From JAENVT01 sp039931555 (GTDB lineage Bacteria > Actinomycetota > Acidimicrobiia > Acidimicrobiales > Ilumatobacteraceae): DNA of 64,000 nucleotides. Below the pieces are notes generated by a model. That model saw nothing but the letters and a program-made list of their open reading frames with translations, searched no databases and was not told the DNA's origin. Positions within the stretch are counted from its first letter, which is position 1. Each line of letters begins with the position of its first letter. The stretch covers positions 6,334 to 70,333 of the forward strand of contig JBDTRP010000042.1 of assembly GCA_039931555.1 (NCBI GenBank). The letters are read 5' to 3'. The position numbers were made by a program, and so were the translations under genes. Below, piece by piece: positions 1 through 7,307 of this stretch.

Positions 1-587
1 GTCACCCGCGTGCCCTGCATCACGTGCACGCCGCGTTGCATTGCGCCCTGCGCGTAGGCCCACACGACTCGGTCGTGGCGCGCCGACGAGCCGGGCACGT
101 GGTACGACGCGCCCAACACGGGGTAGCGGCCTCCGCCGGTGAGATCGATCTGCGGGCACAGTCGCTTGACCTCCATCGGGTCGATCAGCAACGTCTCGAC
201 GCCGCAGGCTTGGTTGAGCTGCACCCGCGATCGCTCGGCGCGCATGCCCGACTCGGTGTGCGCCATCCAGATGAGGCCTTTGGTGGCGTGCATGATCCAA
301 CACCCGGTCTCGTCCTCCAGTTCCCGGTACAGCTCGACACTGTGGTTGTAGAACCGGATCGACTCGGGGATGCCGTAGTTGGCCCGGATGATCGTGGTGT
401 TGCGCCCGGAGTTGCCGGAGCCGATGTAGTCGGCCTCGATGACCGCGACGTTGGTGATGCCGTGCCGCGTCGCCAGGTAGTACGCGGTCGCCAGGCCGTG
501 GCCGCCGCCGCCGATGATCACGACGTCGTAGCTGGCCCTGGGTTCGTGCCACGTCAGCTCCAGCAGGGTCTCGACGAACTCGTTCAC
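1..587 (-). CDS. soxB: Sarcosine oxidase beta subunit (partial, runs off the left edge)
   Basis: This encodes the first ~195 residues of the FAD-binding beta subunit of heterotetrameric sarcosine oxidase, which oxidises sarcosine to glycine and passes the one-carbon unit to tetrahydrofolate in the alpha subunit. The GTG start at 587 overlaps the soxG stop codon. The N-terminus reads VNEFVETLLELTW, then the dinucleotide-binding loop VVIIGGGGHGLATAYYLA and the family-typical GSGNSGRNTTIIRANYG stretch. The stop lies outside the window, so soxD may follow there. Gene order soxA-soxG-soxB differs from the classical soxBDAG order. The frame is open to the edge, with no sign of decay. Confidence 0.93.
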   Translation of the reverse strand, partial: MNEFVETLLELTWHEPRASYDVVIIGGGGHGLATAYYLATRHGITNVAVIEADYIGSGNSGRNTTIIRANYGIPESIRFYNHSVELYRELEDETGCWIMHATKGLIWMAHTESGMRAERSRVQLNQACGVETLLIDPMEVKRLCPQIDLTGGGRYPVLGASYHVPGSSARHDRVVWAYAQGAMQRGVHVMQGTRV

Positions 588-964
588 CAGAGCCGCTCCG
601 AGAGTTCGTGGGCCAGACCGGCCGACACGACCAGCAACACGTGCTCCGGGCCGATCAGGATCTTGGCCGGCACGCCGGCGATCAGGCCCTGGCCCAGCGT
701 GCCGTCGGCAGGCAGCGGCCATTCGATGTGGTTGGTGACGCCGTCGAACTCGGCGGGCGTCAGGCGCCAGTGCACGAACGCATACTCGGGTTCGACGATC
801 GCGAACGGATCGTCGACGGAGAGCGTCGCCGCATCGGTGACGATCGCATCGTCGGGGGCGATGCGCAGCATCGTCGCGCCGTTCGGCAACGCCACGGCAT
901 CGAGCGCAGCCGGCTTGGCCACGACACGCAACCCGTGCAGTTGCTCAGGCGCGCGCACGGGCAC
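584..964 (-). CDS. soxG: Sarcosine oxidase gamma subunit
   Basis: A 126-residue SoxG-type subunit that completes the sarcosine oxidase complex; the family has a YgfZ/GcvT-like fold and is thought to be structural. It is small compared with the usual ~200 residues. The GTG start at 964 lies inside the last codons of soxA and the stop overlaps the GTG of soxB, so the three genes are translationally coupled. It contains a conserved SoxG-like block ending in GQGLIAGVPAKILIGPEHVLL. The assignment rests largely on position between soxA and soxB plus this block, because SoxG is poorly conserved. Confidence 0.75.
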   Translation of the reverse strand: MPVRAPEQLHGLRVVAKPAALDAVALPNGATMLRIAPDDAIVTDAATLSVDDPFAIVEPEYAFVHWRLTPAEFDGVTNHIEWPLPADGTLGQGLIAGVPAKILIGPEHVLLVVSAGLAHELSERLW

Positions 965-3128
965 CCTCGGGGTCGTAGAACGGCGTAGCAGTGACGTGGG
1001 CGAGGCGACCGTCGACGGTCACGGTGTCGGCGAACGGTGTGTGCTTCTGCCAGCCCAACATCACCGTCATCCCGAGCCCCGGCGATTGAAAGCTCGAGGT
1101 GACATGGCCGATGATCTCGCCATCGACCCAGATCGGTGCACCTTCGACCGGCGCCGCGCCGTGCATCGTCATCCCGAACAGGTGCCGGCGGTCGTCGAGG
1201 GAGGCGGTGCGCAACAACGCAGTTCGGCCGATGAAGTCGGCCTTGTCGAGCTTCACTGCCCAGTCCATGTTCAGTCGCCGCGGCGTCGAGTCCATCTCGG
1301 TGTCCATCCCCACGATCACGTGGCCCTTCTCCAGGCGTAAGGCGAACAACGCCTGCAGGCCGTGCGGTCGCACGCCGAGGTCGCGGCCGGCATGCATCAA
1401 CGCCTGCCACAACTCCGCCGAGTGCGTGCGCGGGTGATGCAGCTCGAAGCTGGCCTCTCCCGTGAACGACAGCCGCAGCACATGGCACGGGACCCCGGCG
1501 ACATCGGTGTGCACGTGCTGCAGGAACCGTGGCGGCTCCTGCAGGCCGACGCGCCGCAACAACTCGCCCGCCAGCGGACCGGTCACGTTGATCGCGCCGA
1601 GGGCCAAGGTGCGATCGAGGATGTGCACGTCGAGCCCCCACGACTCGATCCAGTCACGAATCCATGCCTCGGCGAACGACGCGCCGCCCGATGTGAAGGT
1701 CAGCAGGAAACGGTCGGAGCCATCATCGGTGGCCTCGCGACAGACCATGCCGTCGTCGATCAGATGGCCCCGTTCGTTGAGCAGCAGCACGTAGCGACTG
1801 CGGCCGGGACGGATGTCGCGGATCGTGGTCGGGTAGATGCGCTCGAGTGCTTCGATCACATCGGGACCCGTCACGATCATCTTGCCCAGCGTCGACACGT
1901 CACCCAACGACACGCCCTCGCGCACCGCCCAGTACTCGTCGAGGAAGTTGCCGTAGTTCCACGGCCGCCACCAACCACCGAAGCGATCCATGCGCGCCCC
2001 GAGGGCGATGTGCTCGTCGTGCAGTGAGGTGCGCCGGAACGGGTCGAGGTGCATGTCGGCCGCGGCCTCGCTGATCGTCAACTGGCGTGACGCCGGTCGA
2101 CCGGTGAACGGCGCGACGGGCTGACCCGACCGATCGATGACGAAAGCGCGGAGGTGTGGCATGCACACGCTTCCCTGACACGTGCCCGTACCGCAGAGCG
2201 CGGCTCGCTTGACCAGCTCGATGTGTTGGAAACCCTTGTCCCACACCATCTGCAGGTCACCGACGGTGACCTTCGAGCACGGGCAGACGACCCCGGTCGT
2301 CGGGCACGAGGGAAGTTCGAACGAATCCGCCGCAGGGCCGACGGTTCGCACGTGCGGATCGGCGACCATGCGGGCCAGCAGGTCTCGCGGCGCGGCACGC
2401 GTCGACGTGACCACCACGGCGTCGCACGGTGTCGACGCACCATTTGCGGTGACCACGGCGGTGACTGCGCCATCGATCCCGTCGACTCGTACCAGTTCGT
2501 CGAGGTCAACGGTGGCGAGCACGCCGAGGTCGACCCCCGCTGCGCGAAGTTGCTCGGCAGCGCGCGACGTGTAGATGCCGCGCAGCATGTTGCCATCGCA
2601 CACCGGGTGGAGCTCTGACGCCCCGGTTGCAATCACCACGTCGTGGGCGTGCACGTGCAGCATCTCGCCGGTCGTCAGCCTCACGATCACCACGGGCCCG
2701 GGGTAGACACCGACGACATCGTGGCCGAGCTCCCCGGCCAGCACCGTCACATTGCGGCCCTCGGCGCGAGCCGCAGCAGCGGCCACCGTTCCCGATTCAC
2801 CGGCACCGATCACCACCACGTCGGCGTGCTCTCTCCGCAATGTCGTGGTGGTGTGGTTGGGCGACGCCACCGGGTCGACCGGCGGGTCGAGGTGCAGCGG
2901 GGGAGCGCCGACGGCCGGGTGTCGAATCATCCGCAGCCCCGGCCGTGCCGCCGTCAGGCAGGTGCGGGTGAATGCGATCCCGTCGATCTCCGCGCAGCAG
3001 TTCCCGCAGTCGCCGGCCAGGCACAGGGTTCCGCCGTGCTGTGGATGCTGACCGGCGCGCACGACCGCAACGGCCACAGAATCGCCGTCGGTGTACTCGA
3101 TCGGTTGGTCGTCAACCACGATGCGCAT
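945..3128 (-). CDS. soxA: Sarcosine oxidase alpha subunit, compact form
   Basis: A 727-residue alpha subunit; the ATG at 3128 is chosen because the peptide then begins directly with a ferredoxin-like domain (MRIVVDDQPIEY). Residues 1-60 carry Cys36, 41, 44, 45 and 57 in a 2Fe-2S-type arrangement. A dinucleotide fold follows (VVVIGAGESG near residue 105), then a Bfd-like segment with C-x-C and C-x4-C pairs (VVCPCSKVT ... CGTGTCQG), and a C-terminal GcvT-like aminomethyltransferase domain (GKMIVTGPD, LSFTGEASFELH, LEKGH) that makes methylene-THF. Typical alpha subunits are ~970 residues; here the middle NAD/FAD region is shortened. It probably acts with SoxB/SoxG in glycine-betaine-derived sarcosine breakdown. 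Confidence 0.9.
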   Translation of the reverse strand: MRIVVDDQPIEYTDGDSVAVAVVRAGQHPQHGGTLCLAGDCGNCCAEIDGIAFTRTCLTAARPGLRMIRHPAVGAPPLHLDPPVDPVASPNHTTTTLRREHADVVVIGAGESGTVAAAAARAEGRNVTVLAGELGHDVVGVYPGPVVIVRLTTGEMLHVHAHDVVIATGASELHPVCDGNMLRGIYTSRAAEQLRAAGVDLGVLATVDLDELVRVDGIDGAVTAVVTANGASTPCDAVVVTSTRAAPRDLLARMVADPHVRTVGPAADSFELPSCPTTGVVCPCSKVTVGDLQMVWDKGFQHIELVKRAALCGTGTCQGSVCMPHLRAFVIDRSGQPVAPFTGRPASRQLTISEAAADMHLDPFRRTSLHDEHIALGARMDRFGGWWRPWNYGNFLDEYWAVREGVSLGDVSTLGKMIVTGPDVIEALERIYPTTIRDIRPGRSRYVLLLNERGHLIDDGMVCREATDDGSDRFLLTFTSGGASFAEAWIRDWIESWGLDVHILDRTLALGAINVTGPLAGELLRRVGLQEPPRFLQHVHTDVAGVPCHVLRLSFTGEASFELHHPRTHSAELWQALMHAGRDLGVRPHGLQALFALRLEKGHVIVGMDTEMDSTPRRLNMDWAVKLDKADFIGRTALLRTASLDDRRHLFGMTMHGAAPVEGAPIWVDGEIIGHVTSSFQSPGLGMTVMLGWQKHTPFADTVTVDGRLAHVTATPFYDPEGARARA

Positions 3129-3213
3129 GCTCGGCCGACTGTAGCGAATCGCCGATTCACGGCACGACTGTTCTGTGAATGAATTCATCGAACGGCATGC
3201 GAAACTACGCCAC
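3129..3213. promoter_or_regulatory. Divergent promoter region of soxA and the TIGR03086 gene
   Basis: An 85-base gap between two divergent start codons. It contains a short inverted repeat GAATC-GCC-GATTC at 3146-3158 and a second, GAATGAATTCATC-like, AT-richer patch around 3177-3190. I see no convincing -35/-10 pair, so operator function is only a possibility. Confidence 0.3.
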
Positions 3214-3750
3214 ATGGATCGTGGGGGATTTCACCGCGAGGCATTGCGTGTTGCACAGGGCGTCATCGACGAGATCGATCGATCACATTTCGAGCTTCCC
3301 ACCCCCTGCGACGCATGGAACGTGGGCCAGGTCCTCGAGCACATGATCGGTGGAAATCGTCGTATCGCCGGCAACCCGCCCGCCCCTGGCGACGACGTGA
3401 TCGGCGACGACCTGACTGCCGCGTACGCCGACAGCGCGGCTTCAGCGGCCGCGACGTTCGAAGCCAACGGCGGGCTGGACAGAACGTTCTCCGTGTCGTT
3501 CGGTGAAGTGCCTGGCCTTGTGGTGCTGGTCCGGTCGACTGATCAGCTGGCTCACGCGTGGGATCTGGCCACGGCCGTGGGCATGTCGACCGATCTCGCG
3601 CCGGCAATGTTCTCCACCGGCCTCGAACTGTTGCAGCTGCGGTTCGCGACCCGTGGCCGCAACCCGGAAACGTACGCCGACGAGATGCAGCCACTCGCAG
3701 GTGCGACTGCAGCCGACCGGTTCGCCGCATTCGCAGGGAGGCGCACATGA
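3214..3750 (+). CDS. TIGR03086 family (mycothiol-dependent maleylpyruvate isomerase-like) protein
   Basis: A 178-residue protein of the DinB/MDMPI fold. The start MDRGGFHREALRVAQGVID at 3214 is preferred over an upstream ATG at 3175 that overlaps the divergent promoter. The family pattern is clear: LPTPCDAWNVGQVLEHMIGG near residue 30 and STDQLAHAWDLATAVG in the second half; these helices normally hold a divalent metal and can use mycothiol as thiol cofactor. The substrate is unknown. The stop overlaps the ATG of the downstream SDR gene (ATGA), so the two are co-translated and may share a substrate. Confidence 0.8.
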   Translation: MDRGGFHREALRVAQGVIDEIDRSHFELPTPCDAWNVGQVLEHMIGGNRRIAGNPPAPGDDVIGDDLTAAYADSAASAAATFEANGGLDRTFSVSFGEVPGLVVLVRSTDQLAHAWDLATAVGMSTDLAPAMFSTGLELLQLRFATRGRNPETYADEMQPLAGATAADRFAAFAGRRT

Positions 3751-4490
3751 CCACGCGAGTCGCCTTGGTCACCGGAGCCGGCAGCGGCATCGGTCGTGCC
3801 GTTGCTGTTGGCTTGGCCGCCGACGGCTTCACCGTGGTCCTCGCCGGCCGCCGAGCCGACGCGTTGCACGAGACAGCCGCGACGATCGCCACCGGCACGT
3901 TGCTGCACCCCACCGACGTCACCGACGTGAGCAGTGTCGCCGCTCTGTTCGTCGCAATCGATCAGCGATTCGGGCGGCTGGACCTGTTGTTCAACAACGC
4001 TGGCGTCGGTGCGCCACCCGTCCCCCTCGACGAATTGACCCTCGAGCAGTGGCAGCGCGCCGTCGACACCAACCTCACCGGGTCGTTCCTGTGCGCGCAG
4101 CGAGCGATGGCGATGATGAAGCGGCAAGATCCCGCCGGCGGTCGCATCATCAACAACGGCTCGATCTCCGCCCACACCCCGCGACCGAACTCGGCCCCGT
4201 ACACCGCGACCAAGCATGCCATCACCGGCCTGACCAAGTCGATCGCACTCGACGGCCGCCCGTTCGGCATCACCTGCGGCCAGATCGACATTGGCAACGC
4301 CGAGACGCCGATGACCGCCCGTATGGCCGATGGCGTGCCGCAGCCCGATGGCAGCCGTCGACCCGAGCCGGTGATGAACGTCGACGACGCCGCCCGTGCC
4401 GTCCGCTACATGGCCGGCCTGCCTCCCGAATCCACCGTGCTGTTCATGACCGTGATGGCTGCCGGCATGCCCTTCGTCGGCCGCGGCTGA
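3747..4490 (+). CDS. Short-chain dehydrogenase/reductase
   Basis: A 247-residue classical SDR. The cofactor loop TGAGSGIG sits at residues 9-16, NNAG near residue 84, a catalytic serine in NNGSISAHTP and the Y-x3-K pair in APYTATKHA. A basic residue after the loop (AGRRADAL) suggests NADP(H). The ATG at 3747 overlaps the preceding stop by four bases. Substrate cannot be told from sequence. Confidence 0.88.
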   Translation: MTTRVALVTGAGSGIGRAVAVGLAADGFTVVLAGRRADALHETAATIATGTLLHPTDVTDVSSVAALFVAIDQRFGRLDLLFNNAGVGAPPVPLDELTLEQWQRAVDTNLTGSFLCAQRAMAMMKRQDPAGGRIINNGSISAHTPRPNSAPYTATKHAITGLTKSIALDGRPFGITCGQIDIGNAETPMTARMADGVPQPDGSRRPEPVMNVDDAARAVRYMAGLPPESTVLFMTVMAAGMPFVGRG

Positions 4491-4510
4491 GCGTCGGGTG
4501 TCACGACCAA

Positions 4511-4553
4511 CAAGTCACGAAATATCCGGTTGCACCGGAGATTCGGTGACTTG
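4511..4553. terminator. Long hairpin between convergent genes
   Basis: The outer arms CAAGTCAC (4511-4518) and GTGACTTG (4546-4553) pair perfectly, and inner CCGG (4526-4529) pairs with CCGG (4535-4538). It lies between the convergent SDR and aldo/keto reductase genes and has no T-tract, so it would be a non-canonical bidirectional terminator. Confidence 0.6.
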
Positions 4554-4612
4554 CTCGCTGCGAGGTCATCGGTCCGAAGGCGAACTATTCGAAGCGATCG
4601 CTGCGCAAAAGG

Positions 4613-5431
4613 TCAGGCGCCCGCGAGGCGGCTGACCAACGTGCGGTGCTCGTCGTCGAGCGGGCGGGCATCGCCGGCAACGGCGTTCTCGGTTGCCCGA
4701 CCCGGATTCGATGTGGCGGGGATCGAGACCGTGGTCGTCGGATGGCTCAGTCCCCACTGCAGCAGCGCCTGTCCCCAGGTGTGGATGCCGAACGGCTCGA
4801 GCGGCGCGAGTTCGGCGGCGGTCGGGGGAGTGCGCATCAGGGCGGCGGCGGCGAACGGGCGCATGATCAGGACGCCGAGACCGAGTTCCTCGGCCAGTGG
4901 CAGCAACCGGTCCTCGACCTCGCGCTCGCGAGGGTTGTACGGGATCTGGATGGCGTCGAGACGACCCGTGACCATCGCCGCCTCGAGCTCGTCGAAGCTC
5001 GCGGCCTGCCAGTGCGTCGCGCCGACGAATGTGACCTGGCCGTTGTCTCGCAGTTCCTCGATGCGCCGCAGCCGCTCGGACCAGCGAACCATGTTGTGGA
5101 TCTGCAACAGCTCGATGTGGCCGCCGTAGAACGACAGCGACGCTGCGATCTGACGCTCTGCCACCTCGTCGTCATCCGTCCAGACCTTGGTCGCGACGAG
5201 CGCCCCCGAACGTCGACCGTCGAGCGCGGCCCCCAGCACGCGTTCCGCCTTGCCGTACATCGGTGACGAGTCGAACAACGTCGTGCCCGCGTCGAGCGCT
5301 GCCGACACCACATCGCCGGCGAGTGATAGATCGTCGGTGTCCAACGTCTTCGACGTGCCCATCCCGATGATCGGCACCATCGGCGCATCGGCATGCTTCG
5401 GGGAGAGCGAGCGTGATTCCATGTCGCGCAT
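4613..5431 (-). CDS. Aldo/keto reductase
   Basis: A 272-residue (beta/alpha)8 oxidoreductase. The AKR tetrad is visible: Asp and Tyr in FDSSPMYGKAE (near residues 54-60), Lys in ATKVW and His in LLQIHNMVRW. The NADP-binding C-terminal signature is also present (TTVSIPATSNPGRATENAVAGD). An alternative start lies nine bases downstream (MESRS). It is monocistronic; physiological substrate unknown. Confidence 0.87.
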   Translation of the reverse strand: MRDMESRSLSPKHADAPMVPIIGMGTSKTLDTDDLSLAGDVVSAALDAGTTLFDSSPMYGKAERVLGAALDGRRSGALVATKVWTDDDEVAERQIAASLSFYGGHIELLQIHNMVRWSERLRRIEELRDNGQVTFVGATHWQAASFDELEAAMVTGRLDAIQIPYNPREREVEDRLLPLAEELGLGVLIMRPFAAAALMRTPPTAAELAPLEPFGIHTWGQALLQWGLSHPTTTVSIPATSNPGRATENAVAGDARPLDDEHRTLVSRLAGA

Positions 5432-5442
5432 TCTCGCACCGT

Positions 5443-5946
5443 CTACTTGGACTTGGCGCGGCGGCGGTCAGCGAGAGCGAGCAGCGCGATCGACGCGACG
5501 ACGACCGAGATGCCGGCGCCTGCCAAGTCGCGGCTCGTCTGGAACGCGATCTTCAACACGAACAGGTAGACCAGCGACCCTGCCATCAGCACCATCCATG
5601 TCGAGCGTCGTTTGCCCGTGACCCAGGCGTGCCCGATGAAGAGCACGTTCCAGAGCACGTGACCAGAGAACGGCCAATTCAACGCCAGTGCAACAGGGCT
5701 CAACACAGCACTTGCGGCGAAAGTGACCTTCCATCGCGGTGGGAACTCTGATCGAAACTGGACGAGGTAGCAGCCGCCGAGACCGAAGAGCGGGAAGATG
5801 TACCAGTACAGCGCCGTTTGTGGCGAGGCGGCGAACGCGAACAACAGTGCGCATACCGCCATGGCCCCGACCAGAACGGGCCACCGCGGTGCAGGGACCG
5901 GCGCTTCGGCGATCTCGGGGTTGGGTTCTGTGGGCCGAGTGTCCAT
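5443..5946 (-). CDS. Small integral membrane protein of unknown function
   Basis: A 167-residue protein beginning MDTRPTEPNPEIAEAPVPAP, then about five hydrophobic helices (for example WPVLVGAMAVCALLFAFAA and VLMAGSLVYLFVLKIAF) and a basic tail DRRRAKSK. The upstream continuation of the frame to 6462 is antisense to the next gene and has no coding character, so I start at 5946. I recognise no family. Confidence 0.65.
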   Translation of the reverse strand: MDTRPTEPNPEIAEAPVPAPRWPVLVGAMAVCALLFAFAASPQTALYWYIFPLFGLGGCYLVQFRSEFPPRWKVTFAASAVLSPVALALNWPFSGHVLWNVLFIGHAWVTGKRRSTWMVLMAGSLVYLFVLKIAFQTSRDLAGAGISVVVASIALLALADRRRAKSK

Positions 5947-6058
5947 CGTTCGAGCCGACGCTACGACCTCGACCCGTCTGCCGCCACCGCGGACCCTTGA
6001 CCGCTGGCAGACTTGACGAAGCTGCGCGCTGAAGAGCAGCGAGACGACGGGAGGAAGC

Positions 6059-6775
6059 ATGCCTGAAGAGTTCGAAGGAGATCTTGCAGGAGCCGTGTTC
6101 TGGGGCGCCGACCTCAGCGGCGCCCGCTTCCGCGACGTCAACCTCACCGACGCCAAGATCAGCCACGCCTGGCTGGTCAACGTCGACATCGACGCGCTGG
6201 TCGACTCGGTGGTCATCAACGGTGTCGACGTGACGTCATATGTGAACGAGCGTGATCCGTGGTACCCGCTGCGCGCCATGCTCCGTCCTTCGAACCCGGA
6301 CGACATGCGCGCAACGCGGGTGGCGCTCGAAGACGAGTGGGCGAAGACGATCGCGTTGGCCAAGTCGCTCCCGGAGGACTCACTGCACGAATCGGTCGAC
6401 GAGGAGTGGTCCTTCGTCCAGACACTGCGACATCTCGTCTTCGCGATGGACAAGTGGTTCACCGCTCCGGTCCTCGGAGAGGGGTTTCACCCGATCGGCT
6501 TGCCGAACTCGGGCTCCGTCGGGTTCCCGTGGCCTGGCCTCGACTACGACCTGAAGCCGTCCGTCGATGATGCGCTCGCGGTGCGTGCCGACCGGGCCGA
6601 TCGATTTCGCCACTACCTCGCATCGGTGGCGCCTACCGATTTCACAAGCCCCATCGAGGTGCTCGAGAACGGCACGAACCCTCTGCAGGAGTGCCTCTAC
6701 ACCGTCTTCGAGGAAGAGTTCTGGCACAACCGCTACGCGCGGCGCGACCTCGCACAGCTGGAAGCCGCGAACTGA
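6059..6775 (+). CDS. Pentapeptide-repeat / DinB-superfamily fusion protein
   Basis: A 238-residue protein. Residues 5-50 are a short pentapeptide-repeat run (GAVFWGADLSGARFRDVNL). From ~70 it is a DinB-like four-helix protein with the typical WSFVQTLRHLVFAMDKWF helix and the C-terminal EEEFWHNRYARRDLAQLE helix, which offers Glu/His metal ligands. DinB-fold proteins are metal-dependent thiol transferases or unknowns. A strong ribosome binding site (GGGAGG) lies about seven bases before the ATG. The fusion is not rare in actinobacteria, but its substrate is unknown. Confidence 0.82.
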   Translation: MPEEFEGDLAGAVFWGADLSGARFRDVNLTDAKISHAWLVNVDIDALVDSVVINGVDVTSYVNERDPWYPLRAMLRPSNPDDMRATRVALEDEWAKTIALAKSLPEDSLHESVDEEWSFVQTLRHLVFAMDKWFTAPVLGEGFHPIGLPNSGSVGFPWPGLDYDLKPSVDDALAVRADRADRFRHYLASVAPTDFTSPIEVLENGTNPLQECLYTVFEEEFWHNRYARRDLAQLEAAN

Positions 6776-6788
6776 ACGTCTTGCCTGC

Positions 6789-6835
6789 AACTTTGTCGCT
6801 GGGAGGTCGCTGAGCGACCTGGGAGCGACAAAGTT
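6789..6835. terminator. 47-bp two-tier hairpin between convergent genes
   Basis: The outer 12-bp arms AACTTTGTCGCT (6789-6800) and AGCGACAAAGTT (6824-6835) are exact complements. A GGG/GGG internal bulge follows, then 8-bp inner arms AGGTCGCT (6804-6811) and AGCGACCT (6813-6820). It sits between two convergent 3' ends without a T-run; a bidirectional terminator or a hairpin repeat element. Confidence 0.65.
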
Positions 6836-6871
6836 CCGGGTGAGCTGCTCGACAGTCGCCCGCGGCGCCGC

Positions 6872-7228
6872 TCAGGCCGCGCCCGGGTCGACATCGGGGA
6901 CCATGACCTCGAGTCGATTCTCCTGCACCGGGTCGTCGTTCGACAACACAATGCCGCGATACCGGCCGACGTACCCGCCGGTCGCGTGCCCATCCGGCCG
7001 GCCGCCGGTGTCCGGCTCCCAGATCGGGTAGTCGCTGTCGCCGTGTTCGAACGAGACCGACACGAGGTCGCCGATCGCCGGCAGCTGCGCTCCCGACATC
7101 AACGCCACGGCCCAGATCGGCGTGTCGCCGTACACGTCGGGCACCAGCACCAGTAGGCAGTACTGCTGCATCGGGTCGGCGTCGTCGACGACCGTTCCCC
7201 GGTACGTCCCCCCATATCCAGTCACCAT
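6872..7228 (-). CDS. Orphan phage-baseplate-V (gp5/VgrG OB-fold)-like protein
   Basis: A 118-residue protein starting MVTGYGGTYRGTVVDD. Residues 8-71 follow the pattern of the gp5/VgrG N-terminal OB fold used at the tip of contractile tails: YRGTVVDDADP, LVLVPDVYGD, PAIGDLVSVSFEHGDSDYP-IW. From residue 87 the pattern starts again (GRYRGIVLSNDDP, RLEVMVPDV) but stops after one third of a domain. No tail, sheath or baseplate gene lies nearby, and the neighbours are a DinB fusion and DUF2207. It could be a remnant or a domesticated fold. Function unknown. Confidence 0.6.
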   Translation of the reverse strand: MVTGYGGTYRGTVVDDADPMQQYCLLVLVPDVYGDTPIWAVALMSGAQLPAIGDLVSVSFEHGDSDYPIWEPDTGGRPDGHATGGYVGRYRGIVLSNDDPVQENRLEVMVPDVDPGAA

Positions 7229-7307
7229 GCAGTGATCATCGCAGACCGAAGGGCACACACGCAGCGAGGTGTGAGTCGAATCATCCTGGGCCCGCCAGAC
7301 TGAGGAC

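Noticed and set aside
24..1340. Long plus-strand open frame across soxB/soxG/soxA
   Set aside because: It is antisense to three recognisable minus-strand genes and its translation has no family resemblance, only Arg/Val/His-rich composition typical of high-GC shadows.
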